From: Adiantum capillus-veneris
Taxonomy: Eukaryota; Streptophyta; Polypodiopsida; Polypodiales; Pteridaceae
Length of the DNA: 64,000 nt
Direction: 5' to 3'
Assembly: GCA_014529385.2 (NCBI GenBank)
Contig: CM043944.1
Location: forward strand, 66,600,895 to 66,664,894
The notes under the pieces are model-generated. The model was given only the letters and a program-made list of their open reading frames with translations. It ran no database searches and had not been told where the DNA came from. Shown one piece after another: positions 41,106-52,187 of this stretch. The stretch's first letter is position 1. Each line of letters opens with the position of its first letter. Position numbers and translations under genes: made by a program.

Positions 41106-43983
41106 GATTGGGAATATAAATCTACTTTGTTGAGTGTCTGGTTGTCCTTTTGGACGTACTCACAAGGTGCAAGTGCATTTTAAAAAAAGTTTCTAGAGAG
41201 AGAAATACAATTTCTTACAAGGCCCTCCAAATGACCTCCGAAATTTTCTAATGTTTGTGGATGTTGCAACAGCACTTTTGGATCATTTTCCCTTGGTTAT
41301 TACTTTCTCCAATCTAGAGCAGTCTCCTTAGAATGAGTTTGGGTCCAGACCTTTAATGATCAACAACTCACTACTGAATCATCCAAACTATAAATCACAA
41401 TTTCACGTTATTGTTCCTAATGCTCACCAATTGCATGATAACCCTCTGCTAATATGGCTTCATGTTGTGGCTCAATTGCAATCATGTATTTGGAGTGTGG
41501 GTAAACTAGTAGCCAAACAATCCAAACAGGCAATGATTGATGCTCAAGCATTAGCTAAATGGTTGTTGCATAAAGCTGGCATAACCACATTGTGTCCAAC
41601 CGATTTGGATGCACTATGGATAGCCAGAGATTTTATATTTGCCGAGGAATAGAATTAGGCAAGAAAAGCCATGATCTTGTGCAGGCTATGGGTTTTGGAA
41701 GGTTGTACAGATTCATCCAAGGGGTTCTACAAGAAATTGAAGCACAATAAAGCCAGACAGCAGATCACAGTACTCCACCACGAGGATGGGCCTCCACTAA
41801 CCAAGATAAACGAAATTTTTGATTTAGCCACTTGCCACTTTAATAAATTGCTAAATGTTCCGCCTCACTAATCTCTCGAATAGAAACTTAGCTACCAAAA
41901 CTCTACTGAGTGCAGTGAAGCCATGTGTGGAGAGGTCTACAGCAGCCAGACTGGAACAACCCTGTGTGGAGTCATAATTGTTTTTTTCTTTGAAAAAGCT
42001 TCCTAATGACAAAGCCCCTAGGTTATGTGGATTTTTCGAAGAATTTATGATGGCATATTGGGATGTATTGAAGGAGATGGTGGTTCTACTTATTAATGCT
42101 ACGTAAATCTCCCACAACATGGATCCTGCACTCAAACAAGGCATCATCAAACTCATCCCCAAAAGAATCTTCCCTAAAACCCTAGCCGACTGGCGACCTA
42201 TCATAATGATGGGGATAGTATATAAAATACTCACAAAAGCCATTGCTCTTAGGATTGGTCCCGCACTCAGAAAACACATTCACCCAACTCAAACATGCTT
42301 CATTGGAGGAATGTCAGCTGGACATATAGCATGCTTTATCTTCACAACAAGACATGGCAATGTTTCAGATAGATTTGGCCAAGGCATTTGACACTGTGGA
42401 GTGGGACTTTGTGCAGCAAACCATGCAAGGTGTGGGGTCTGGCCCTTGGATCAACAAGTGTATCTCTCTGCTTAGTGAACACGCTTACTCCAAAATGATG
42501 ATTAACGGTAGAATCTCTGACAAAATATACATCTCCATATGTAAGACAAGAATGTCCTGCTAGCCCTCTTTTTTTTTATGTGGCCTCCCACTCCCTATAT
42601 GCATACCTAGATCAATTGGCACAATAGGGCTATTTGCAAACCCTCAAATTAGGAGGTAAAGATATCCCGGGCAAAGGGTTTGCGGATGACACCTTTCTAT
42701 TTTTTAAGGCCCACAACATCAATATTCATAGAGGTATGAAAACTCTACATATGTATGATCTTGAGACTGTGGTCTTACACTGAACCTATGTAAATCTTCT
42801 TTGATTGACATACATGCAAGGGAATTTGACTCTCTGATGTGGTATGGGAGAAGAGTTTCTAAGGGTCATGTTTTTAGACACCTTGGCTACCCAATTCGGG
42901 CCATGGTCTCTCAGAAACACTTGCAACAATGGGTTTTGGAGAGAGTGTTTGCTAAAATTTGTTCTTGCATTGTGATGAATGGCCTTTACATGTCAGGCTC
43001 AGAATCATTCAGACTATTCTCATGCCTTATCTGCTATTTTACTTGCCCTTGATCAACTGGTCCGATAAAATGATTTAGAAATGCATCTTGGTCAATGCTT
43101 TGGTTGCTTGGAACAAAATTGCAGTACCATACTCTCAGGGAGGCTTAAACATCTTGAATCTACAGGTCCATGCTCAGGCCAGGAGGGCCTCCCTTATAAA
43201 TCATATGTTGGATTCTGATACTGACTAGGCTTTATGCTTGTGGAAGTTGGTTGAAAAATCAGTTGTTTACTTCCATGGAATCGCGAATATGTCAGTGTGG
43301 GATAAAGTTTTCTCAGCTTCTCATCTTAAAATAGGATATGACGTGTCAAGTATGATAATATCTTCTTGGAAAATGATATTCTCTACTTTGGTCTGACAAG
43401 GTAGGGCAAGGTATACAAGAAACTCATTGGGGGGAAGAGCTTGGTCTGGAGCTTTGCTTTTAAAACTCCACCAGCCAGGTTGTTGGGTAAGGTTGCACTA
43501 TCGATCCACATAAAATATCTCAATCAAATTCAGTAGATGATTGATTATAACCTCGACTTGAAACTCTTTTCGGTTGCCAAACGAAAATATAGACGAGGGT
43601 TTGACTTTAGAATACCTTGGCATCAACCTTGTGCTCAATTCACAGCTTGCCTCTTAGAGATGCTCTCAATCTGGAAGAACGACATCGGGATTGGAACATT
43701 CCTAATCAGGTAGTTAACTGGTGGACCACTAACACCTCTGTCTTTTATTCTTTGTTGTTACCAAAACCAGATATTTTTGTGAGATGTAATTCACAATGGG
43801 CCCTTCACCAGGATGCATATTGGTGTCAAAAAACTATTGCAGATGTATAGTTGAATCCTAACCAGTTTAAATTCAAACTTTTTTGTGCAAAGATCTCACA
43901 AGTGTATTGGCCACTGCCACGAATCTAAAGAAAAAGGGTATTACCTCCGGCAAATGCATCAGATGGTCTTGTCTTGAAACCAC
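41106..43983 (+). pseudogene. LINE reverse transcriptase and distal ORF2
   Basis: In order: 41671-41871 SSKGFYKKLKHNKARQQITV; 42119-42391 KQGIIKLIPKRIFPKTLADW, RPIIMMGIVYKILTKAIALR, QTCFIGGMSAGH; 42354-42563 IDLAKAFDTVEWDFVQQTMQ, SKMMINGRISD; and KGFADDTFLFF near 42676, the FADD catalytic box. These are the non-LTR RT motifs in order (WRPI, D.AKAFD, ADD). Later pieces (42801-43052 RRVSKGHVFRHLGYPI; 43617-43850) are the distal part. Many stops and frame changes. GypC cuts it at 43983. Confidence 0.7.
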
Positions 43984-44908
43984 TGAGGGCGAGATTTTTG
44001 AAATGGGGCCTCTAAACCCAAACCAATGGGCCTACCCCCACAAAATGTTCGTAAAGAGGTACGCACACTACTTGGGGCACCACCTGCTTTTGGGAGTGGA
44101 GAAGGAAACCAATTAAAATAACACTTGCGCTCACCCACTCAAGCAACACACTTTGAAAACCCCCTTAGTCTATATACACTTTGGACACTTGAACACCATC
44201 AACGATTATGCAACCCAATGCCGTGCATCAAATGAAATATGCAATTTGTGGAATAGCATTCACCTTCTCCCCATAAGAATACCCATAATACATCCAAACT
44301 CCTCCTCTCTCAAGCACTCATCAAAAAATCATGCACACAAGACTTGCCTCTCAAACACACAAGAGAACCACTTACATCAAACTAACACACTTTGCATAGA
44401 GAGCTCATCTCCATCTATGCAATCCGTGACACAAATCAAATCACCATGAGAGGTAGCCACATGCATATGTAATGAAGCAAAAGAGAGTTGGAGTGAGAAA
44501 TTTCTTTAGACCAATTGAATAAGTGTGGAGAAACAAACCAATGGTAAATTGAGAAAAGAACACTTACTTGATTTCTCGCACACCTTTGAAGGGGAGGACA
44601 GACGCTGGCTAACCATCACGAATTGAGACACTTGAAAGTTTTGAAGATGATTTAATGATCATTAACATAACCATGAGAGAGATCATGATGTATTACAAGT
44701 TATTGAGGTGCTACAAATGATTTATTGGGTTGATGGAGTAAGAGATTGTAGAATAGAAAGAGTGGAGGATAGAGTTGCACTTCCTCCAAAAAGGAGGGTT
44801 AGGAGGGAGGATGTGAAAGAGGGAGAGTTGGGGTTTTCTCTACTATTGATCAAGAAACAACATGAAGTTGAAAATATAGGTGTGTCCTTGAGTCTCTCCA
44901 AGGGGGTC

Positions 44909-44916
44909 TATTTATA
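44909..44916 (-). promoter_or_regulatory. TATA box in GypC 3' LTR
   Basis: Minus-strand TATAAATAG, conserved in the other LTR at 53115-53122, next to a 14-bp-arm palindrome just upstream (44941-44979). Confidence 0.5.
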
Positions 44917-44940
44917 GTTGTGTAGGAGTGGGATTATGCT

Positions 44941-44979
44941 ACACTTAATTAGGGTGAGTGATTAGCCCTAATTAAGTGT
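44941..44979. repeat. Palindrome in GypC LTR U3
   Basis: Perfect 14-bp arms ACACTTAATTAGGG (44941-44954) and its complement (44966-44979) around an 11-nt spacer, 25 bp upstream of the TATA box in the reading direction. Also intact in the other LTR (53147-53185). Confidence 0.75.
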
Positions 44980-46053
44980 CCTTTGACCACTCATTGAATA
45001 TTGGACATAAAAGGGACTATTTATTCACCAAAAATATCATTTTAGACCGTGAAGGCTCCATAGGGGTGCATAATGTAGGTGGGCCCCACCATGAGGTCCT
45101 ACGGATGGCTCCTGCTGGGTATCTCAACTTGTCTGTCTTGGCATTTAGAAAGCATCTTTAGGTTGGTCCCATCACATGCAAGTGACCTTGAACACTCATT
45201 GATCTTCTAGAAGATGAGTAGGGGAAAAATAAGATCTCACCCTCTTGATTTACTTGATTTACAGTTCGCTTTTGCTGCGAATCTGACAGATTTACACTAT
45301 TTTGACCATAACGTTTTACCTGTAGCTCGGAATGATATGCTTCAAAAGGTAAATTTGACCTTCTCAACATGTTTGATATGAATTTGGACTATTCTTCACG
45401 CCCATGCACCAAGGAGTTCGGTTTGGAAGGTCCACACTAGGCTAGGGAACCTTTTGCTTCCAAGTCTTCTTGTATGGGCCCTTTGCTTGTATGCATCCAA
45501 GGGGAATCATGCTTTTTCAAAAGGGTATGATGCTTAAACAAATAGAAGAGGGCCCAATATTATTTGCTTGTGAAAAGAATATATAATTTGAGTCTTTTTG
45601 AAAGGAGAAAAACTATATGTATATTCTTAAGAGATATTGGGCCACCTATGTAGGGGGCATAGCAGACTTGTAGAGATGGACCATAATCTTTGGTAAAACA
45701 ATTGGAAAGTTGATTTTCCATGGTAATTTATCTATATGGGATGGAAGATGGATATATTATTTTTCTACTGCTAATTCACAAGAGGTAAGAAAGTTTGGGG
45801 GTAGATAGTTGGTTATTGTATGCTTACTTTTATTTACAAAGCAAAAAAGAAAAGGGTGGTAATATAAATATATGACTAAGGTGACATTTTTGGGAAGAGT
45901 ACAATGTATGTGTTGCCACAAAGGTTAAACGAAGAGGAGGAATTTTTTCTAGATAACTTAATAGCGTAGAAAAATATATACACATATGAGGAAGAGGACG
46001 TTGAGTAGGCTGAAAAATGTTTCAAAAAGATGGTTACCATTTTATGCCACTCA

Positions 46054-46080
46054 TATTAGCCCTCCCCCAAGCCTAGAGAT
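46054..46080 (-). other. GypC polypurine tract
   Basis: Minus strand GGCTTGGGGGAGGGC lies five bases before the 3' LTR. Confidence 0.6.
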
Positions 46081-46478
46081 ATTCATATCTTTAGGAGGAC
46101 GGTTTTGCTTCTTTTTCTTCTTTTTTTTTTGCTCTGTTTTTTGTCAGTTTTCCTTTTTCACTTTTTTTTTTCAATAGGAGGAGTGTTATGCACTCTTTTA
46201 CTTCATTAGACCTGCTTTTCATTACCTCAATCCCATAAATCAGAGATGGGAGGGTTGCCTTGGGTACGTTCAGATTCCAAGGCTGGTTCTTCTTTGCACA
46301 TCAAAACTTTAAAAATAGGTGGAGCATTTGCCAAGACGAATGAAGCCATGCCAATTTGGAGCTTAGACAATGTAGGCAGATGACTTCCTATCAACGGATT
46401 GATACGTTGAAAGTAGGGCTTTAATCTCCATACATTGACTCTGGTCTTGTGGAGTTTTCCTGATAAATCTGCTAATCT

Positions 46479-47857
46479 CTAACTACCATTCCCAAACTTT
46501 GTTTTTATCATGAAAGGTCCCTCCCATCTTTGCAAAAACTTTTTTTCAAGTCGAGTATCATAGCGAACAACCAACATACCTTCCTTCAATCCTTTCCCCT
46601 TGAGCTTCTTGTTGATTTTGTCCCTTTGTCTTGTCGCTTTGGTGATGTAGTGATCAATGGACTCTTCTCTATCTAGCTCAAGTAGTTGGAGATCTAAGAT
46701 CCTTTCATGTAGAACCTCTTTTGGTTTTTTTGCCACTCTTTCAAGAACGCGCAAGCTTGAGAGATCTTCCTCAATGGGGAGAAGTGCCTCCTGTCCATAA
46801 ACTAGATGAAAAGGGGTGAATTGGGTAGATACCTTGAAAGATGTCCTATACGCCCAAAGAGAAGCCGTCAAATGGCGATCCCAATCATTAGGCCGGTCCA
46901 CAAACTGCTTAGAAATGATCTTACATATCATTCCATTCACTTTTTCCACCAATCCATTGCATTGAGGATAGTAGATTGTGGAATGCAGGTGTTTCACTTT
47001 TAACCTCCTCAAGAGATCATTCAGAAGGTCAGCCCTAAAACCCAGGCCTCGATCTGATAAGATTTCTAGGGGTGTCCAAACCTACTACAAATATGGTAAA
47101 AAATAAACTTTGATAACTCTTCAGCTGTGATTCGGGTTGTGCTTGTTGCTTCCGCCCATCGTGTCATGTAGTCAACACCCATGATGATGAAAACCTTCCC
47201 TGTAGAAGTACGAGGTAGAGGACCTATTGCATCCACACCCCACTTTTCAAAGGGGCTATAAGATATTATTGGGACTCGAGGCTCATATGTTAGTCGTCTA
47301 TCCCCAGCACTTTGGCATGGCTTACATGCCTTACACCAATATTGGACATCACGATGTAAGCTCGGCCAAATAAACCTTGCTTGTAAAATCTTCCTACTTG
47401 TAATATCTTGAGAAAAGTGACCACCACAGACATCATCATGACATGAAAGAAGAATTTTCTCTATCTCTTGCACACCTGGTACTCTCCTCAAGACCAAATA
47501 TTTCCCTTTGTGATATAAATCATCCCCGATCAGCTGGTAAGGTGTGGCCTTCTTAACCAGTCTATGTCTTTGCACCTTGTCTAAGTGTTTGGGACACTCA
47601 CCTGCTTGTAGAAAGAAGATAATGTCTTTTAGCTCCTCCTGAACTTGATATTTGGGTTCATATAGTTTCACACCTCCTACCGCCATTTGAAGCTTTTCAT
47701 TTGCGAGTAAGTCTGCTTCCTTGTTATGAGTTCTCACAATGTGTTGTACCTGTGTTGCTTTAAAACCCTTCATCAAAGCTCTTACACTACTAAGCCACTC
47801 AAACAATGTACGATTCTTGCACCTCCAAGTCCCTTGGATTTGCCTGACCATTAGCAA
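46479..47857 (-). pseudogene. pol: GypC integrase (one frameshift) and end of second RNase H
   Basis: 47066-47857 starts in the second RNase H (GDSLLMVRQIQGTWRCKNRT) and gives the HHCC finger (LSCHDDVCGGHFSQDITSRK ... WCKACKPCQSAG), then KWGVDAIGPLP with the first catalytic Asp. A frameshift at about 47070-47080 moves to the frame of 46479-47012: LSDRGLGFRA (second Asp), YYPQCNGLVEKVNGMICK (Glu), SLWAYRTSFKVSTQFTPFHL, ending RWEGPFMIKTKFGNGS. No chromodomain. It integrates element DNA; one frameshift disables this copy. Confidence 0.8.
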
Positions 47858-49592
47858 AGAATCACCTTTTATAATAAGTCTTTGTATGCCTAATTCTTTT
47901 CATTCTTCTAACCCAAGGGTTAGAGTAGCATACTCAGCCTCATTGTTAGAGTGAACGTTGGGTAGAGTGATAACCTTTTCTAACCATTACCTCCTTTTGT
48001 GGGTTCAAAATGATGATCTCCCTTGCTGCTTTGTCTTGTTGGCGTTGATAAGATCCGTCAAAGCATAAAGTATGGGCATTATCAATCTCCTTCACTTTGA
48101 ACTGTTTTGAGCCTTCCTCTCTTTGTAGTCGTGATCCTTCCCTTTCTCTCACTTTGTAGGTGAGAATGTCTACAAGTCCTACTCTTGTGCTATCTTCTAC
48201 AAGGAAAGTGTATTCAAATTCTTGGAGTTCAAGCACCCACTTTGCTATTCTAGATGAGAGGCTCATGTGTTGTACTACATATGGTAGATTGTGCTCTAAG
48301 GTGAGAAAAACAAATGGCACAGGGAGAAGATACGATCGAAACTTCCTTACCGCAAACAAGATTGCAAAGACCACTTTCTCCATTTCAGTGTATCCCTTCT
48401 CGGCCGGAGTTATCACCTTGCTTGCAAAATAGATCGGCCTCATGTATGATGTTTTAGGATCTTTTTGCATCAAAACAACACCAATTGCTTCGAAACCTAC
48501 ACTTGGAGTGACATAGTAGGTCTCCTTTGGATCTGGTGGTATTAGGATTGGGAGAGAGCTAAGAATGCCCTTCACTTCCTCAAAACATTTTGCATGTTCC
48601 CTCCCCCATTCAAATGTAGATTGGCTTGACAACCTATGCAAAGGGGCGACGGCTTCTGCTAGGAGATGGATGAAGCGAGACATGTACCTCACTTTGTGGT
48701 TGAAGGTCATTAGCTCCTTAGTTGTTGTTGGTGGAGATAATGACAAAAGGGCCTCTACTTTAGAGGGATCCACTTGAATTCCTTGTGAAGAAACCACATG
48801 GCCTAGCAAAACCACCTGAGATTCACCGATATGACACTTCTCTAGGTTGAGTTGTCCCCCAAATTGATGGAGCCTCTTAAGCCCCTCTTCAACCTTTGGG
48901 CAGTGAAGTGATCTACAACTATAAATACAGAAATCATCCATAAAGACTCTTATAGATTTTCCAAAGAATGGGTGAAATACAAATATTGTGAATCTCATGA
49001 AGGTGCTAGGAGCATTGGTGAGCGCAAAAGGCATTACTCTGAATGCAAAACATCCCCAAGGTGTGATGAAGGTGGTTTTTGGTTGGTCCTCTTCTGCTAT
49101 TCTAATTTGAAAATATCCTGAATACCCATCACACACAGTGTAGCATTCGTGACCTGCTACTTCATTCAAAATTTCATCTTGGAAAGGGAGAGGGAAGTGG
49201 TCCCTCTTTGTCGCAGCGTTGAGGGGTTTGTAATCCATGCAGACCCTCCACTTACCATTCTTCTTGGGAGTGACTACAATAGATGATACCCATTCGGAGT
49301 TGGATACTGGATAGATGAAGCCAGCCTTCAAGAGTCGATTCACTTCTTGTAGGAGAGCCTTTTGTTGCACAGATCCTAGTCGCCTTGACTTTTGAGCCAC
49401 GGGTTTGGTCCTTGGTTTCAATTCAATTCGATGCTCTATTACATCTACACCTCTTATTTGTGAGTAGTCAGTGATAAACAAATTGGGATACCTCCTTAAC
49501 ATATTGATGTAGGACCTCTTCTCCTCACTAGTAAGATCTTTTGCAAGCATCTTCTCAAATCCTTCTTCAAGGTGGTGGCATCTTTCATCCCC
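47858..49592 (-). pseudogene. pol: GypC reverse transcriptase, RNase H and second RNase H
   Basis: Frame 47946-49550 is intact for 534 aa: LLQEVNRLLKAGFIYPV, SIVVTPKKNGKWRVCMDYKP, FRVMPFALTNAPSTFMRF, RVFMDDFCIYS (catalytic DD), then RNase H (YYVTPSVGFEAIGVVLMQKD, LEHNLPYVVQ, KWVLELQEFEYTFLVEDS). Next begins a second RNase H, HTLCFDGSYQRQQDKAAR. A frameshift near 47975 and TGA at 47900-47902 interrupt NNEAEYATLTLGLEE. A TGA at 49593-49595 separates it from protease. RT copies the RNA genome; the RNase H domains remove the template. Confidence 0.85.
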
Positions 49593-50123
49593 TCATATGT
49601 GATTGTCTGTTGGCTTTTCTTCTACAGAAACATCTTGGGTGTTGGCATTGAATACAATTCCCATTACCTCCAAAGAAGACTCCTCTTCACTGGTTGATGC
49701 ACTAGTTGATGCTTCCTCATCACTTGAGTAAGGACTCTCCTCCTCGCTCTCTTCATCTGTCGTGGTTTCATAGTTGATATCTAGTTGCTTTCCTTCTCGC
49801 CAATCATACACCACCGGTTGACCCTTCTTAAGAATCAAACGACCACTTCCCCATTTTTGATCTGCATTCACAGCAATGAGCCAAGGCCTCCCTAGGATGA
49901 TGGGATAGCCCTCCCCTTTAGCTGGCATGACATACATATCCACTCGTGCATCTATGTTACATACAAAGACTTTTACATTTTCAATGATCCCCAAACACTA
50001 GTTCACACTTGAGTTGTTGGCTAGCCTAGCTTGACAATTAGAGGAATTTGTAATTTCAAGCCCTAACCTGTTCATTGATTTTTTCGTGATCACACACATT
50101 TGAGATCCACCATCAACATATAC
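49593..50123 (-). pseudogene. pol: GypC protease and acidic linker
   Basis: The active site NVYVDGGSQMCVITKKSM (about 50070-50123) is at the end of the gag frame. TAG at 49998-50000 breaks the domain, which continues GIIENVKVFVCNIDARVDMY and MPAKGEGYPIILGRPWL in the frame 49593-49994. A Ser/Glu-rich linker (TTDEESEEESPYSSDEEAST) follows, as in GypB. The D-G-G site matches GypB and the Tat branch, where DGG or DNG is common. The protease would process the polyprotein. Confidence 0.75.
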
Positions 50124-51536
50124 ATTAGACACCTTTTTACCCCTTATGTAAGCATCCACAATGGGTTCCACATCTTTTTGTAGCTTTGAGGCCACAACCT
50201 TAATGGAAAGATTTGTTTTCTTTTTTGGAATTCTTGTACTTACCAACTTTGGCCATTGCCTTCTTACTTTGGCTGATAGGTGTAGAAGTTGAGGCCATGA
50301 AATTTTTGGCTTTTGGGTTTGTAAATCCTCCAGGATGTTGTAGGGCTCTAGCTCCTTTCCCAATGGGAAGTCGTTGATACCAATTTCCCTTCGCCTTGAT
50401 CTTTTCTTCCTGCTACTTTCAGCTTCTTCCATCTTTGAATTATTCTTCTTGTCCCTTCTGGCTGAATTTGTTCCTTCACTTCTCATGTCTTCATCCTTAT
50501 CATGTGCTCTTGTACGTTTTTCTGTCGGCATAACATCAAAGTTTAGAGTATGCTCATCTATTACCTCTTCTAGCTTGATGATGTTGACTCCTCTTTCTTC
50601 CTCCTCATGTGGGACGCGAGGTATATTTGCTGGTGGTAGTGGTCTACGAAGGATTTGTGGGCCTTGAGCTAGTTCTTGCTGCACAGTGAGAGGAGGCGGT
50701 CTGGGGGGATATATGTCTCCCGGAAGTCGCCTTGGATGTGGACAATTGTACATGCCATGGCCCATTTCATTGCAATTCCAACATCGCAACTCTTGAGCTT
50801 GTCTTCTTTGATTTCGATTCCCTTCTCTTGGTTGTCGTTGTTGAGGTAGGCCCTGTACTATATTCAGAGTGAGATTCTCAAGCTGTTGAGTTAGCCTTTG
50901 TAAAACCTCTTGTTGAGAGTTATCTCCTATTTGTGAAGATTGTGCAAGAGGGGCCCTAATTGGTGCTTCCATGGTTTGTGAAGACTCCCTCTCACTCACT
51001 TCATTCAAACCCCTTGCTCTATGTGCTTGGAAGTGTAGTTTTCTAAACTTGATGATGGCTACCTCACCTGCTTCTTCGAAGGTGGATGGGAATTTTAGCT
51101 CTACTTTAGCCTTTAAAAGTGGATACAAGCCAACCATGAATCTCTCTTTTTTTAGAAAGTTAGGTGCACCACCATGATTTTCTAATGTAGCCTCCCACCT
51201 ACCCCATAGAGTGACAAAGGTTGCTTCATTAGAGGGATAGTCTTCAAGTGATACCTGCTTATGTCCAATAAGACATTTCCATAGTCCTTCAAAAGTATCA
51301 CCTTGCCCAAACTTGGAGAGGAATCTTGCTCGTAGTCTCTCCCAGTTGGACTTGATTTGGGGTTGCAAGGTCTCATACCATGCTTTAGCTTCTGCTTTTA
51401 GAACCAACGGGAAGGCTCGTAGCTTTACTTCCTCTTCATCTCTCCCGGATATGAGATGTGCCATCTCCAAGTTGTCAAGAAACTCTGGCGCATCTTCCCC
51501 ACTTCTTGCATAGAACGTGGGAAAAGAACTTGACAT
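50001..51536 (-). CDS. gag: GypC Gag (512 aa, running into protease)
   Basis: Open frame from MSSSFPTFYARSGEDAPEFL. Gag domain: VLKAEAKAWYETLQPQIKSN, WERLRARFLSKFGQGD, LKKERFMVGLYPLLKAKVEL. Gln-rich stretch, knuckle CWNCNEMGHGMYNC (50739-50780), Pro-rich region (YPPRPPPLTVQQ), Lys/Arg-rich linker and protease start. Gag and pol share one frame, so a single polyprotein is expected apart from the stops. Intact and the best-preserved gag in the window. Confidence 0.85.
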
Positions 51537-51621
51537 TTTGTTTAGACTTTTTGAAATTTCTTTTTTTTAAAGAAACTTTTCTCTTACGGGCCGCACAAGA
51601 TTGTTGACACTATAAATCTGA

Positions 51622-51834
51622 TTACATTAAAATGAAGATATACACATCCATTGTTAATTTGTACTTTATCATAGGTAGAATAAATGGATTAATTGAAGCA
51701 TTGATTTCATTGAGACGAGTGGATCCAAATATCCTCCTTATGATAGATTGAAACCTAAACTTAGTTGCAATGATTATATGAATGGATTGCCGAGCAATAG
51801 GCCTAAAAGGTTCATTGTTTTGATCGTGATTCAT
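51622..51834 (-). CDS. GypC leader ORF 2 (70 aa)
   Basis: Intact. Starts MNHDQNNEPFRPIARQSI, then KFRFQSIIRRIFGSTRLNEI, NASINPFILPMIKYKLTMDV and YIFILM. Very close to GypG ORF 2 (15289-15501) and the same length, and similar to the broken GypA ORF. Basic, with hydrophobic stretches; no known domain recognised. It starts 83 bp after the stop of ORF 1 and lies 85 bp before the gag start. Conservation at protein level across diverged elements suggests it is made and useful to the element. Confidence 0.7.
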   Translation of the reverse strand: MNHDQNNEPFRPIARQSIHIIIATKFRFQSIIRRIFGSTRLNEINASINPFILPMIKYKLTMDVYIFILM

Positions 51835-51917
51835 GTGCTACTCCTCGTTGTTGGTTTGAAGACCTCGTTCCTTCATATGGCTCTTGAGAACTCCTTCACC
51901 ACTCCTTGTTCCTGCCT

Positions 51918-52133
51918 TTAAAACAAAATGAAAATGTGAACATCAAAAGAGGTTTCATAATTGATGATTCGAAGTATAATTGGACTGGGTGATGCCAGTA
52001 TTTCTCTAAGTCTTTCTGCACCAAACATAAAAACAATGCGTTGCTTGGAAAAGACTTTTCTATCTATGTGAACATTTACTCTATTGTGTTGTGTAAAATG
52101 AAATGGATAGATGGGTACTCCATTGTTCATCAC
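51918..52133 (-). CDS. GypC leader ORF 1 (71 aa)
   Basis: Intact. Starts MMNNGVPIYPFHFTQHNRVN at 52133, only 36 bp after the primer site, so it is the first ORF on the RNA. Then VHIDRKVFSKQRIVFMFG, AERLREILASPSPIILRI and NYETSFDVHIFILF. It aligns with GypG ORF 1 and GypB. It is also similar to ORF 2 (K..F..QRI...FG..RL.EI..S..P.IL..I.Y...DV.IFIL), showing an old duplication. Function unknown. Confidence 0.7.
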   Translation of the reverse strand: MMNNGVPIYPFHFTQHNRVNVHIDRKVFSKQRIVFMFGAERLREILASPSPIILRIINYETSFDVHIFILF

Positions 52134-52169
52134 TAAAAACTTTGAAGATAACTTGGAAATATGTTCCTT

Positions 52170-52182
52170 AGTGGGGACACCA
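52170..52182 (-). other. GypC primer binding site
   Basis: Minus strand TGGTGTCCCCACT, five bases inside the LTR edge. One base from the GypA site. tRNA not identified. Confidence 0.65.
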
Positions 52183-52187
52183 CTTTA

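Larger units (their letters stand above)
43984..46053 (-). repeat. GypC 3' LTR (2070 bp)
   Basis: Aligns throughout with 52188-54260 with scattered substitutions and small indels. TG...CA ends. Minus TATAAATA at 44909-44916. Open frames within it are chance. Confidence 0.9.
51537..52169 (-). other. GypC leader
   Basis: 633 bp between primer site and gag, largely filled by two small ORFs in the sense of gag. The rest is AT-rich. Confidence 0.7.

Noticed and set aside
43984-45370. Open frames on both strands (44153-44449, 44708-44917, 44976-45161, 45158-45370) repeated at 52111-53576
   Set aside because: They recur only because they lie in the two LTRs of GypC; no protein family and no consistent codon pattern.
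49593-50000. TAG and TGA between gag, protease and RT of GypC as programmed readthrough sites
   Set aside because: The TAG lies within the protease domain and GypB has an open frame there, so simple decay is more likely.
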